64,000 nucleotides of DNA from Actinoplanes ianthinogenes (GCF_018324205.1 NZ_AP023356.1:4729501-4793500); one strand, 5' to 3'; positions 33,921 through 42,645 are shown, numbered from the stretch's first letter. The notes: a model not told the origin generated them from the letters alone. A program made the numbers and translations.

Positions 33921-35279
33921 ATGATCCGCCCGGGGGTCACGCTCGGTGGGCGCTACCGCTTGGAGGAGCGGATCGCCGGCGGCGGTATGGGTGATGTCTG
34001 GCGCGGCACGGACGACGTGCTGGGCCGGACCGTCGCGGTCAAGATTCTGCTGCCCGCGCTGCTGGACGAGCCCGGCTTCGCCGAGCGCTTCCGCGGCGAG
34101 GCACGCACCATGGCGACGATCAACCACCCCGGTGTGGTCGACGTCTACGACTACGGCAGCGACCAGCAGATCGCGTTCCTGGTGATGGAGTACGTCGAGG
34201 GCGACGCGCTGTCCCGGACGCTGAGCCGGGTCGGCCGGCTCACCCCGGCCCGGACGATGGCGCTGGTGGCCCAGGCCGCCGACGCGCTCCAGGCCGCGCA
34301 CGCCAACGGGATCGTGCACCGCGACGTGAAACCCGGCAACCTGCTGGTCCGGCCGAACGGCACGCTGGTCCTGACCGATTTCGGCATCGCCCGGTCCGCG
34401 CTGGTCGGGCAGCTGACGGTGGCCGGGGCGGTGCTCGGCACGGCGTCGTACATCTCGCCCGAGCAGGCGGCCGGCGACGTGGCCACGGCGGCCTCCGACG
34501 TGTACGCCCTCGGCGTGGTCGCCTACCAGTGCCTCTCCGGGCACCGGCCGTTCGACGGCGCCACCCCGATCGAGATCGCCATGAAGCACGTGCGGGAGAC
34601 GCCCCGCCCGCTGCCCGGCGACATCCCGCCCGCGGTCCGCGCCATCGTGGAGCGTGCCCTGGCCAAGGACCCGAACGCCCGCTGGCCCAGCGCCGCGGCG
34701 ATGGCGGCGGTGGCCCGGCAGGCCGCGTCGTCGCTGACCACCACGGCCCAGCCGCCGGTGAGCCACCAGCCGGTCCGGGCCACCCCGACCAGCCCGGCCC
34801 CGTCGCAGCAGGCCCGCGCCTCGGTGCCCCGGCCGACGTCGGGTGCCCGCGGCGCCGCCTCGGTGCCGTCGGTCCCACCGGTGCCCTCGGTGCCGCCGGC
34901 GCAGTCGTCGGCCCCGCCGGTGGCCGCGCCGATGCCGCCGCACTACCGTCCGCAGTCCGGTCCGCCGATGAACAGCGGGTACCCGCATCAGATGCCGTCG
35001 GCCAAGCCGGAGGGTTCGTTCGGCCGTCAGGTGCTGATCGTGCTCGCCGTGGTCCTGGCTCTTCTGGTCCTGCTCTGTGCCGGGGTCATCTCGTTCCTGT
35101 ATCGACATGGCAACGCGACTGCCGCCGCCGAAAACGCGCTGGGTGATCAGAGCAGCTCGGCGGCTATCCTCCGCATGGGCGTGGCCGCCGACCGGGTGTC
35201 GGTGGCGTCGTACCGTCTTATGCGGGCCGATCCCCAGCTCGGCCCGATCCGACCTAACGAAGGACGACAGACGCTATGA
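33921..35279 (+). CDS. pknA: PknA: transmembrane Ser/Thr protein kinase
   Basis: A 452-residue Hanks-type kinase. The glycine loop is IAGGGMGDV, Lys41 is in VAVKILL, the catalytic loop is IVHRDVKPGN with Asp135, DFG is at 153-155 and the APE equivalent is ISPEQA. A Pro/Ala/Ser-rich linker (about 275-365) leads to one helix, VLIVLAVVLALLVLLCAGVI (about 372-391), and a short extracellular tail of about 60 residues without PASTA domains. It phosphorylates division and wall-synthesis proteins. It starts 1 bp after pbpA; its stop overlaps pknB. Confidence 0.96.
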   Translation: MIRPGVTLGGRYRLEERIAGGGMGDVWRGTDDVLGRTVAVKILLPALLDEPGFAERFRGEARTMATINHPGVVDVYDYGSDQQIAFLVMEYVEGDALSRTLSRVGRLTPARTMALVAQAADALQAAHANGIVHRDVKPGNLLVRPNGTLVLTDFGIARSALVGQLTVAGAVLGTASYISPEQAAGDVATAASDVYALGVVAYQCLSGHRPFDGATPIEIAMKHVRETPRPLPGDIPPAVRAIVERALAKDPNARWPSAAAMAAVARQAASSLTTTAQPPVSHQPVRATPTSPAPSQQARASVPRPTSGARGAASVPSVPPVPSVPPAQSSAPPVAAPMPPHYRPQSGPPMNSGYPHQMPSAKPEGSFGRQVLIVLAVVLALLVLLCAGVISFLYRHGNATAAAENALGDQSSSAAILRMGVAADRVSVASYRLMRADPQLGPIRPNEGRQTL

Positions 35280-37057
35280 CGGCGCAGGCCCGACTGCTCG
35301 GTGGCAGGTACCAGGTCGGCGAGCTGCTCGGCTACGGCGGCATGGCAGAGGTGCACCGGGGACGCGACCTCCGCCTCGGCCGGGACGTTGCGATCAAGAT
35401 GCTGCGTACCGACCTGGCCCGGGACGCCACCTTCCAGGAGCGGTTCCGGCGTGAGGCGCAGAACTCGGCGGCACTGAACCACCCCGCCATCGTGGCGGTC
35501 TACGACACCGGCGAGGAGACCTCGGCCACCGGTGAGAGGCTGCCCTTCATCGTCATGGAGTTCGTCAACGGGCGGACTCTCAAGGAGGTCCTGGCGCAGG
35601 AGCAGCGGCTCCAGCCACGCCGGGCCCTGGAGATCATCGCCGACATCTGCGCCGCGCTGGAGTTCAGCCACCGGCACGGGATCATCCACCGGGACATCAA
35701 GCCCGGCAACGTGATGATCACGCAGAACGGTCAGGTCAAGGTCATGGACTTCGGCATCGCCCGGGCCCTGGCCAGCGGTGCCACCACGATGACACAGACC
35801 AGCGCGGTGATCGGCACGGCGCAGTATCTCTCGCCCGAGCAGGCCCGCGGCGAGGCCGTCGACGCGCGCTCCGATGTGTACGCGGCCGGCTGTGTCCTCT
35901 TCGAACTGCTCGTCGGGCACCCCCCGTTCGTCGGCGACAGCCCGGTCAGTGTGGCGTACCAGCACGTCCGGGAGGACCCGCGGGCGCCGAGCTCGATCGT
36001 CCGTGACGTCCCGGCGGACCTCGACGCGATCGTGCTCAAGGCCCTCGCCAAGAACCCGCTGAACCGTTACCAGTCCGCCCAGGAGATGCGCGCCGACGCG
36101 CTGCGCGCCGTCTCCGGCCGTCCGGTCATGGCCACCCCGGTGATGAACCAGGCCGAGACCGTCGCGATGAACGGGCCGAACCAGTGGCAGCCGCAGGCCG
36201 CCACCACCATCCAGCGGCCGGTCGCCACCACCATGGGCGGCGGCGGGCGGCAGAACGACAACAAGCAGTCCTGGGTGTGGGCCGCGCTGGCCGGCCTGGG
36301 CGTGCTGGTGGTGATCGTGCTCGGGGTGGCGCTGGCGCTGAACAAGAACAACGACAGCGGCAACAACGCCCAGCCCAAGACGGCCGCTATGCCGGATCTG
36401 AAGGGCTTCAGCGAGCCGGACGCCCGCAACGCGCTGAACGTCGCCGGGTTCACCAACGTCGCGGAGCCGCAGACCGAGACCGGCAAGGAGTGCGAGGGCA
36501 AGGTCTCCAAGCAGAGCCCGAGCGCGAACACGGTAGTCCCGACCACCACGCAGGTCGGCTTCACCATCTGCAACGCCCCGGACAAGGTCACCGTGCCGAC
36601 CGGCCTGGTCGGCAGCACCAAGGAGGCGGCTGAGGCGGCCCTGAAGGAGCGCGGCCTCGAGGCGGACTTCAAACCGGTCGACAGCGCGTCCCCGAAGGAC
36701 CAGGTCGTCGGCGTGGAAAACGAGGGTGAGCAGGTCGACCCCGGATCCAAGGTGACCGTCAGGATCTCGAACAACAACCTGGTCATCGTGCCGAACGTGG
36801 TCGGCAAGTCCGAGGAAACCGCGATCGAACTGCTTCAGAATGCCGGCCTGAACGTCAACCCTGTGGAGTACGTCCAGGGCGGCGGGGAACCCGGCAAGGT
36901 CATCAAGCAGAGCAAGAAGGCAAAGAGCAAGGTCGAATCGGGAACGAACATCACGATCACCGTGGTGGCCCCCGAGCCGACGACCGACCCGAGCGCGTCG
37001 GTCTCGCCGACCCCGACCGACGGTACCGGCACGGGCGGCGGCACCGGAACGGACTAG
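35276..37057 (+). CDS. pknB: PknB: PASTA-domain Ser/Thr protein kinase
   Basis: A 593-residue receptor kinase. Gly loop LGYGGMAEV, Lys41 in VAIKML, catalytic Asp140 in IIHRDIKPGN, DFG 158-160, activation loop SGATTMTQTSAVIGTAQYL with the autophosphorylated Thr pair, then LSPEQARG. One helix (WVWAALAGLGVLVVIVLGVA, about 332-352) is followed by three PASTA domains (about 371-437, 438-503, 504-570) and a Thr/Gly tail. Mycobacterial PknB has four PASTA domains, so one is missing here. The extracellular part senses muropeptides or lipid II. It is the last gene of the operon, before a strong terminator. Confidence 0.97.
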   Translation: MTAQARLLGGRYQVGELLGYGGMAEVHRGRDLRLGRDVAIKMLRTDLARDATFQERFRREAQNSAALNHPAIVAVYDTGEETSATGERLPFIVMEFVNGRTLKEVLAQEQRLQPRRALEIIADICAALEFSHRHGIIHRDIKPGNVMITQNGQVKVMDFGIARALASGATTMTQTSAVIGTAQYLSPEQARGEAVDARSDVYAAGCVLFELLVGHPPFVGDSPVSVAYQHVREDPRAPSSIVRDVPADLDAIVLKALAKNPLNRYQSAQEMRADALRAVSGRPVMATPVMNQAETVAMNGPNQWQPQAATTIQRPVATTMGGGGRQNDNKQSWVWAALAGLGVLVVIVLGVALALNKNNDSGNNAQPKTAAMPDLKGFSEPDARNALNVAGFTNVAEPQTETGKECEGKVSKQSPSANTVVPTTTQVGFTICNAPDKVTVPTGLVGSTKEAAEAALKERGLEADFKPVDSASPKDQVVGVENEGEQVDPGSKVTVRISNNNLVIVPNVVGKSEETAIELLQNAGLNVNPVEYVQGGGEPGKVIKQSKKAKSKVESGTNITITVVAPEPTTDPSASVSPTPTDGTGTGGGTGTD

Positions 37058-37076
37058 TAGCCGAGCAGCGAACGAA

Positions 37077-37107
37077 GAAGCCGGCGGCCCTTGCGGCCGC
37101 CGGCTTC
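37077..37107. terminator. Bidirectional terminator between pknB and trpG
   Basis: A perfect 12-bp stem (GAAGCCGGCGGC against GCCGCCGGCTTC) with a 7-nt loop lies between the convergent pknB and trpG genes, 19 bp from each stop codon. It is suited to ending transcription from both sides. Confidence 0.9.
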
Positions 37108-37125
37108 GTCGTTGTCTGGAACTGA

Positions 37126-37785
37126 TCAGGCGGTGGCGAAGGCGGAGCGGCGGCGGGTCTCCACCTCGGCGGCGAGCTCCGGGGCGCGCTCCAGGGCGGT
37201 GGGCAGGCCACAGGTGTCCAGCCAGTTGGCCAGCATGGTGTGGCCGCCCTCGGTGAGGACCGACTCCGGGTGGAACTGGACACCCTCGATCGGCAGGGTG
37301 CGGTGGCGCATCGCCATCACGACGCCCGAGTCGGTGCGGCCGGTCACCTCGATCTCGTCCGGGAGGGTCTCCTCCAGCACGGCGAGCGAGTGGTAGCGGG
37401 TCGCGGTGAACGGGTCGGGGAGGCCCGCCAGCACGCCCTCGCCCTTGTGGTGGACCAGCGAGGTCTTGCCGTGCAGCAACTCCGGGGCGCGGGTGACGGT
37501 CGCCCCGAAGGCCGCGCCGATCGCCTGGTGGCCCAGGCAGACGCCGAACAGCGGGAGCTTTCCGGCGTACTCCCTGATCACGTCGAGCATGATGCCGGCG
37601 CGGGTCGGCTCGCCGGGGCCGGGCGAGAGCAGGATGCCGTCGGCGCCCAGGGTGCCCGCCTCGGCGACGGTGATCTCGTCGTTGCGGCGGACCTCGCAGT
37701 CGGCGCCGAGCTGGCCGAGATATTGCACCAGGTTGAAGACGAACGAGTCGTAGTTGTCAATGACGAGGATGCGCACGTCAGTCAC
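37126..37785 (-). CDS. trpG: Glutamine amidotransferase of anthranilate/aminodeoxychorismate synthase
   Basis: A 219-residue class I glutamine amidotransferase (TrpG/PabA) delivering ammonia to TrpE or PabB. Triad: Cys83 in FGVCLGHQAIG, with His172 and Glu174 in GVQFHPESVLTEGG. LVIDNYDSFVFNLVQYLGQL and LLSPGPGEPTRAG are family marks. In Mycobacterium the equivalent gene (Rv0013) also adjoins pknB, so the position supports orthology. Which synthase it serves cannot be told from sequence. The GTG start overlaps the end of the small membrane-protein gene, consistent with an operon from DUF881 through sortase. Confidence 0.93.
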   Translation of the reverse strand: MTDVRILVIDNYDSFVFNLVQYLGQLGADCEVRRNDEITVAEAGTLGADGILLSPGPGEPTRAGIMLDVIREYAGKLPLFGVCLGHQAIGAAFGATVTRAPELLHGKTSLVHHKGEGVLAGLPDPFTATRYHSLAVLEETLPDEIEVTGRTDSGVVMAMRHRTLPIEGVQFHPESVLTEGGHTMLANWLDTCGLPTALERAPELAAEVETRRRSAFATA

Positions 37786-38074
37786 CTGCTAGGCCGCCGG
37801 GGTCCGGATGGTTGGAGGTCGTGCTGTAGGGAATCACGTCGGGCGCGGACTCGTCCGGGTCGGGCGAGGCGCCGGTCGGCGCGTCCTGATCGACCGAGTT
37901 TGGGTCGATCTGCGAGGTGTCGCCGACCTGCACGTCGTCGAAGGGCAGCAGCGGGGTTGCCCACGGGAAGACCACGTACCACAGGAGCGATCCGATCGTC
38001 GCGACCAGCACGATCGAGATGCTCAACTTGCTCCAGAGCGCACCCGGGAGCTTGCGCCAGATCCAGGCGTACAT
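37778..38074 (-). CDS. Small single-pass membrane protein
   Basis: A 98-residue protein. A short basic N-terminus (MYAWIWRKLPGALWSKL) and one helix (SISIVLVATIGSLLWYVVF, about 18-36) are followed by PWATPLLPFDDVQVGDTSQI and an acidic, Pro/Asp-rich tail of 50 residues, predicted extracellular. It starts 3 bp after the sortase stop and overlaps trpG by 8 bp, so it is translationally coupled to both. Such proteins are regular neighbours of actinobacterial class E sortases (recalled, not checked). The function is unknown. Confidence 0.8.
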   Translation of the reverse strand: MYAWIWRKLPGALWSKLSISIVLVATIGSLLWYVVFPWATPLLPFDDVQVGDTSQIDPNSVDQDAPTGASPDPDESAPDVIPYSTTSNHPDPGGLAGD

Positions 38075-38077
38075 CCG

Positions 38078-41000
38078 CTAGGCCTTCGTCTTCATCTCGG
38101 CCGGCATGCCGGCGTCCGCCTTGGTCTGATCCCGCGGCACCGTCTTCACGAGCTCCGCGTGCACGACCAGCCGCTGGTAGTTGTTGAACTTCGGGTTGCA
38201 GGTGGTCAGCGTGAGCAGCGCCTTGGTCGGGGTCTCACCCGGCTTGTTGGGCACCGGGGCGACCACCTCGACCTGGTTGGGCGTGACGACCTGGTGGCCG
38301 GTGACCTGGTAGACGTACCAGCTGTCGCGGGTCTCCACACCGATCACGTCGCCGGGCTTCAGCTCGTCCAGCCGCCAGAAGATCTTCTTGATCCGGTGGC
38401 CGGCCACCGAGAAGTTGCCGATCTGGCCGGGTTTGGCGGTCTCCGGGTAGTGGCCCGGGGCGTACTTGATGTCCTGCGGGCGGACACCGTTGACGACCAC
38501 CCACTCCTTGTCCAGTTTCGGGATGTAGAGCCGGCCGACCAGGGCCTCGCCGGGCGCGGCCGGGCCCTTCACCGTCGACGTCGGCGCGACGGTCGGGTCG
38601 GCCCAGGCCTGGTCCAGCTCCTGAGCCAGGTGGTCCTGTTCGGCCTGCACCTCGGCGGAGTTGCCGAAGACCTCGTAGCCCGCGAAGAGCAGCACGATCA
38701 GACCGAAAGTGATCATCAGCTCGCCGGCGCCGCGGATGCCGCTGCGCAGCCGGGAGGGCCGGGTCAGCTCGGAGTAGACGCTCTTGTAGCCCTCGCCGGT
38801 CTGCTCCGGGCGGAGCTTGACCACCTTCTCCCCGCGTTTCGGCGGCTCGGCGGGCGTGATCTCGCCGGTCTCGTCCGGGGTCGCCGGGACGTCCGTGAGC
38901 GAGGCGGCGCCGACCACGACGTCCGGGCCGGCGGCCTCGCGGGCGGCCTGGGCCGCGCCACCGGGCGGCAGGGCGGCCAGCTTGCCGGGTAGTGGCGCGC
39001 CCGGCGGCAGCGTGGGGAGCACCCCGGTGGGTGCGTCGATCGTCCGGATGACCTGGGTCTCGGAGGCGATCGCGGCGATCTCCTCGAGCGGCTCGTTGCT
39101 GGCCCAGCGGGTGTTCTTCGAACCCATCGGCGGGCCGCTCGCAGCGGGCAGGGGGCGGGTCGAGGCGCCGGAGGGCTCCCAGGATGCCGGAACGGGCTTT
39201 TCGGCCGTCTCCGGGGATTTCCGGGGCGTTTCCGGGGTGCTCGCGGTCGCTTGGCCGGGGATGGGTGCGCTCGGATGCGTCGGCCAGGTGCCCGCCGGAG
39301 TAGCGGCCGGCGACGTAGGCGGCACAGCGGCGGCCGACGCGGGCGGCACCGCCGCAGGCGACGTAGCGGCCGACAGGCCGGTGGAGGGCGCGCCGGCGGC
39401 TGGTGGCCCAGGGTTGCCCGGCGCCGCGGGGCTGCCGAGTGCTCCGCGGCTACCGAGTGCTGTGGGGCTGCCGAGTGCTGTGGGGCTGTCGAGTGCTCCG
39501 CGGCTCCCGAGTGATGTGGGGCTGGCCGGTGATCCGGGGCTGGTGAGTGGCGCTGGGGTCCCGGGCTGCACCGGGTTGCCCAGTGGGGCGCCGGTGCCGA
39601 GGAACGCGGGGGCACTCCGCGGAGCCGCTGGTGACGAAGCGGCGGCGCTCACCTGCGCCGGCCAGGCGGTCGTGGACGCGGCCGGTGATCCAGGTGCCGG
39701 AGTGCTCGCGGCGCCGCTGGTCTCGATGCGACCGGTCGCGTCCGGATCCCAGGCGGGTGCGGCTGGACCGGCCGGCTCGGCCGCGGGGCGCCGCCCGGAA
39801 ACCGGGGCGGTCTGCCGAGTGGGCTCGGCAGACCAGTCACTCGCCGCCGGGCTGCCGGGCTTCGCCGTCTCCGCGGACCAGGCGGCGGCAGGGCTGCTGG
39901 GCTTCGTCGCCGCGGACCTGCCGGTCGCGGGGCTGCTGGGCTTCGCCTCTCCGGACCAGCCGGTGCCGGGCTTTATGTCTCCGGGCCACCCGGTGGCGGC
40001 GCTCGGAGTGACGGGCTCCGCCACCCGGCCGCTTGATGACGCGGTCCCGGCGGACCAGCCGGCGGCGGGGCTGCCCGGCGTGGCGGCCTCCGGAGCGCGG
40101 CTGTTGGGTGTGGCGGTGCTGGCGGACCAGTCGGCGGTGGGGCTGCCCGGCAAGGTGGGCTCGGAGTGTGCGCTGGTGGCGGGGCTGCTCGGTGTGGCGG
40201 CCGCGGTGGACCAGCCGGCAGCACTGCTGTTCGGCGTGGCGGTGCCGGTCGACCAGTCAGCGGTGGGGCTGCCCAGGCTGGGCTCGGAGTGTGCGCTGGT
40301 GGCAGCACTGCCCGGCGTGGTGGTCCCGGCGGACCAGGCGGCAGCGGGACTGGTCGGTGTGCCGGTCCCGGCGGGCCAACTGGCGGCGGGACTGGTCGAG
40401 GTGACTGTCCCCGGCGACCAGGCAGGACTGCTCGGCGAGCTGGGACCGCCCGCGGTGGCAGGGCTGCTGGGTGCGGCGGACCAGCCGGTGGCGGCGGGGC
40501 TGCTCGGGGTGGATGGCTGCGCGGACCAGGCGCCCGGGGCCGGGCTCTGCGGCCGGGTCGGCTCGGTGTTCCAGCTCGGCCCGGCCGACGATCCGGCGAG
40601 GGGCGCAGCCGAGGAACCGGCGAGGGGCGCGGCCGAGGGACCGGTGTGCGATCCGCCGATCGGCGCGGCCGATGATCCGGCGAGCGGTCCGGACGGCGAT
40701 CCGGCGTGAGGCGCGGCCGAGGATCCGGCCGTGGAACCGGTGGGTGATCCGGCGAGCGGCGCCGCTGATCCGGCCGGGGGGACCGGCGCGGCGGGATCTG
40801 CCGGACGCACGGGCGGCTCGCCGGCCCGTGCGGCGGTCAGCCCGCCGACCGGGATCTGCTGGGTGTCGCCGGCGGGCGCGTGGGACGGCTCCGGGCGTAC
40901 CGAAAGCGGGTCTTGATCGTCGCCCTTGGCGAAGAAATCGAAACTCTCCGGCGTGGCCGGGGCCGACGGCATCGCGCGGCGGCGGGCCGCCGCGGCGGCC

Positions 41001-41242
41001 GCGCTGACCTCGTCGACACCCTTTTCGGTACGCCCGCTGTCCGGCACCGGGCGCGACGGCGCGGCCGGGCTCACGTTCGCACCCAGGCCCACCGGTGGGA
41101 TCAGCGGCCCACCGGGCACCCCGTCCGGCGACGTGTCGCTGACCCGCGGGATGTACGCGGTCTGCGCCTCGGAGTCGGGAGCACGGTGCCGTCCCCTGCT
41201 GCTCGGGCTGCTGCCCGGGTATTCCGCGGGCGTGCTCGTCAC
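38078..41242 (-). CDS. Class E sortase with giant low-complexity N-terminal arm
   Basis: A 1054-residue protein. The last 190 residues are a class E sortase: ALVGRLYIPKLDKEWVVVNG, NFSVAGHRIKKIFWRLDELK (catalytic His949) and ALLTLTTCNPKFNNYQRLVV (catalytic Cys1015, Arg1024). One helix, GELMITFGLIVLLFAGYEVF (about 840-859), precedes it. The 830 residues before the helix would be cytoplasmic. They are Pro/Ala/Ser/Thr/Gly-rich, with many WSA/GTxTPxSPA and LGSPxALGS units, and end in a charged stretch with EIAAIASETQVIRT. Ordinary class E sortases have 200-350 residues. The enzyme anchors LAxTG-type surface proteins or pilins. It is coupled by a 4-bp overlap to DUF881. Confidence 0.9.
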   Translation of the reverse strand: MTSTPAEYPGSSPSSRGRHRAPDSEAQTAYIPRVSDTSPDGVPGGPLIPPVGLGANVSPAAPSRPVPDSGRTEKGVDEVSAAAAAARRRAMPSAPATPESFDFFAKGDDQDPLSVRPEPSHAPAGDTQQIPVGGLTAARAGEPPVRPADPAAPVPPAGSAAPLAGSPTGSTAGSSAAPHAGSPSGPLAGSSAAPIGGSHTGPSAAPLAGSSAAPLAGSSAGPSWNTEPTRPQSPAPGAWSAQPSTPSSPAATGWSAAPSSPATAGGPSSPSSPAWSPGTVTSTSPAASWPAGTGTPTSPAAAWSAGTTTPGSAATSAHSEPSLGSPTADWSTGTATPNSSAAGWSTAAATPSSPATSAHSEPTLPGSPTADWSASTATPNSRAPEAATPGSPAAGWSAGTASSSGRVAEPVTPSAATGWPGDIKPGTGWSGEAKPSSPATGRSAATKPSSPAAAWSAETAKPGSPAASDWSAEPTRQTAPVSGRRPAAEPAGPAAPAWDPDATGRIETSGAASTPAPGSPAASTTAWPAQVSAAASSPAAPRSAPAFLGTGAPLGNPVQPGTPAPLTSPGSPASPTSLGSRGALDSPTALGSPTALGSRGALGSPAAPGNPGPPAAGAPSTGLSAATSPAAVPPASAAAVPPTSPAATPAGTWPTHPSAPIPGQATASTPETPRKSPETAEKPVPASWEPSGASTRPLPAASGPPMGSKNTRWASNEPLEEIAAIASETQVIRTIDAPTGVLPTLPPGAPLPGKLAALPPGGAAQAAREAAGPDVVVGAASLTDVPATPDETGEITPAEPPKRGEKVVKLRPEQTGEGYKSVYSELTRPSRLRSGIRGAGELMITFGLIVLLFAGYEVFGNSAEVQAEQDHLAQELDQAWADPTVAPTSTVKGPAAPGEALVGRLYIPKLDKEWVVVNGVRPQDIKYAPGHYPETAKPGQIGNFSVAGHRIKKIFWRLDELKPGDVIGVETRDSWYVYQVTGHQVVTPNQVEVVAPVPNKPGETPTKALLTLTTCNPKFNNYQRLVVHAELVKTVPRDQTKADAGMPAEMKTKA

Positions 41243-42051
41243 TGGGCAGCCTGTGCGGATCGGAGGTCGGTCGACCCGTCGTACGCCGGCACTGTCACGT
41301 CCTTTTCGTTCCTTTCCGCATAACCGAGCCCGAAGTCGGCGACGGCCTCACGGAACTGTCTGACTCCTTCTGCGGACTCCAACGCACGATGCAGCGCTGT
41401 GGGTTCGCCGATTGCCGTGATCTTGAAGGGCGGGGAGAAAACCTGGTTGTGAAGGAGCAGCGTGTTGCCGACACAGCGTACCGCGCTGGTGCTGATCACC
41501 CGCACATTCATGATCGTCATGGCCTCGGCGCCGCCGGCCCACATCGCGTTCACGACGGCCTGGACATCGCCCTGGTGAACGACCAGATCGTCGTTGTCCG
41601 GAGCGTTGTCGCCGAAGTCGGATCCGCGCCGCGGTGAGTCGTTCAGCGTGACCGTGAGGCCGGGGCCGTGCAGGGCGGTGAACCCGGCCGGCTCGCGGAT
41701 CGCGTCGGCGCGCTGGCGGGCGTCCTTGACCGGGGTGTCCACCTCGGCGAGCCGGGCCGCCTCGGCGTCGACCTCGGCCCGGAGCGCGGCCGCGCGTTTT
41801 TCGCTGTCGGCGAGGCGGTCCCGCTTGTCGGCGATCAACTGGGCCAGTTGCGGCCGCCGGTCGTCGCGCAGCGCCGTGCCGTCGGCGGTCGTCGCGGACG
41901 TGGTGAAGAGCAGGCCCGCGGCCAGCGCGATCAGCGGTACCCCGACGGACCAGATGGTCCGCCGGCCACCGCGGCGTGGACTCAGCCCGCGGGCCGCGCG
42001 CCGCAGCGCGAGCTGCCAGGAGGCGCCGTCGCGTCCACCTTGAAAAGCCAC
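41239..42051 (-). CDS. DUF881 membrane-anchored protein
   Basis: A 270-residue DUF881 protein. One helix near residues 32-52 (TIWSVGVPLIALAAGLLFTT) is followed by a coiled coil (LAQLIADKRDRLADSEKRAA, then ALRAEVDAEAARLAEVDTPV; about 70-120). The DUF881 fold contains GPGLTVTLNDSPRRG, DNDDLVVHQGDVQAVVNAMW, AEAMTIMNVRVISTSAVRCV and LLHNQVFSPPFKITAIGEPT. The extracellular domain is ACT/HMA-like in reported structures. The function is unproven, but the gene regularly sits beside crgA and sortase in the division region. GTG start at 42051; the stop overlaps the sortase start. Confidence 0.92.
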   Translation of the reverse strand: MAFQGGRDGASWQLALRRAARGLSPRRGGRRTIWSVGVPLIALAAGLLFTTSATTADGTALRDDRRPQLAQLIADKRDRLADSEKRAAALRAEVDAEAARLAEVDTPVKDARQRADAIREPAGFTALHGPGLTVTLNDSPRRGSDFGDNAPDNDDLVVHQGDVQAVVNAMWAGGAEAMTIMNVRVISTSAVRCVGNTLLLHNQVFSPPFKITAIGEPTALHRALESAEGVRQFREAVADFGLGYAERNEKDVTVPAYDGSTDLRSAQAAQ

Positions 42052-42133
42052 CCGGCCTCCCGCGAGAAGTAGACGCCGGGTATTTTCTCGCCCCGGCGGG
42101 TGCCTGTCCGCACGCTGTCTTGATTACGCTAGC

Positions 42134-42152
42134 TGGCGAACAGTATTCGCCA
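42134..42152 (+). promoter_or_regulatory. Inverted repeat upstream of crgA
   Basis: TGGCGAA-CAGTA-TTCGCCA has perfect 7-bp arms with a 5-nt spacer, in the 170-bp region between the divergent DUF881 and crgA starts. A TTGATT (42120) and AGTATT (42142) pair with a 16-nt spacer could be a crgA promoter overlapping the dyad. It is a candidate operator controlling one or both directions. Confidence 0.45.
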
Positions 42153-42224
42153 CGGGCAGCATTCGGAGTCCCCGGAGCCGCTCACCGGTGGTTGTTCACC
42201 ACTTGTTGCCCTCAGGAGAGTTCC

Positions 42225-42488
42225 GTGCCCAAGTCGCAGGTTCGTAAGAAGAAGGTCTACACGCCGCCCTCGGACATCCGTCCCGCGGTCGCGGCGGCGT
42301 CCAAGAAGCCGAGCCCGGTCTGGCTGCCCGCCACCGCGGTGACCCTCATCGTGGTCGGCATCGCCTGGCTGGTCATCTACTACCTGTCCTCCCAGGAGTA
42401 CCCGGTGGAGAGCTGGCGGTATTGGAACCTGGCGGTCGGTTTCGGCTGCATGGTGGCCTCGCTGGGCATTCTCTCCCGCTGGCGCTGA
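42225..42488 (+). CDS. crgA: CrgA cell-division protein
   Basis: An 87-residue two-helix membrane protein from GTG at 42225 behind AGGAG. The N-terminal basic cytoplasmic part is MPKSQVRKKKVYTPPSDIRP. The helices are PVWLPATAVTLIVVGIAWLV and WNLAVGFGCMVASLGILSRW, joined by a short extracellular loop. CrgA (Rv0011c, WhiP) contacts FtsZ, FtsQ and FtsI/PbpA and coordinates septation with wall elongation and, in streptomycetes, sporulation. Size and sequence match the family fully. It is monocistronic, ending at a hairpin. Confidence 0.97.
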   Translation: MPKSQVRKKKVYTPPSDIRPAVAAASKKPSPVWLPATAVTLIVVGIAWLVIYYLSSQEYPVESWRYWNLAVGFGCMVASLGILSRWR

Positions 42489-42514
42489 GCCGGGAAGTAG
42501 ATTCGTCTGCACCA

Positions 42515-42544
42515 AGCGCACCCCCGCCCGGCGTGGGGTGCGCT
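42515..42544 (+). terminator. Hairpin terminator after crgA
   Basis: A perfect 10-bp stem (AGCGCACCCC against GGGGTGCGCT), extendable by A-T pairs, with a 10-nt loop and a TTTT run directly behind. It starts 26 bp after the crgA stop. Confidence 0.88.
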
Positions 42545-42566
42545 TTTGGTGAAGTGCCGTAGGTCC

Positions 42567-42605
42567 TTGACCGGCGGCCCGCACCAGCCTATTACTCATG
42601 GGTAA
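42567..42605 (+). promoter_or_regulatory. Promoter with operator-like dyad before the EtfD-like gene
   Basis: TTGACC (42567-42572) and TATTAC (42590-42595) with a 17-nt spacer form a good sigma-70-type promoter. The -10 is overlapped by TTACTCATGGGTAA (42592-42605), a TTAC/GTAA dyad. A wider inverted repeat, CCAGCCTAT / ATAGGCTGG, spans 42584-42615. A 12-of-14 match to the core recurs at 59029 before the FadE5-type gene, suggesting one fatty-acid-responsive repressor. Confidence 0.7.
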
Positions 42606-42645
42606 CATAGGCTGGCGCCCAGCCGACTGAGGAGGCACAACACAC

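Noticed and set aside
28264..37057. Nearby replication origin, suggested by the pkn/crgA neighbourhood
   Set aside because: No dnaA/dnaN/gyrB genes or clusters of TTATCCACA-type boxes occur in the window.
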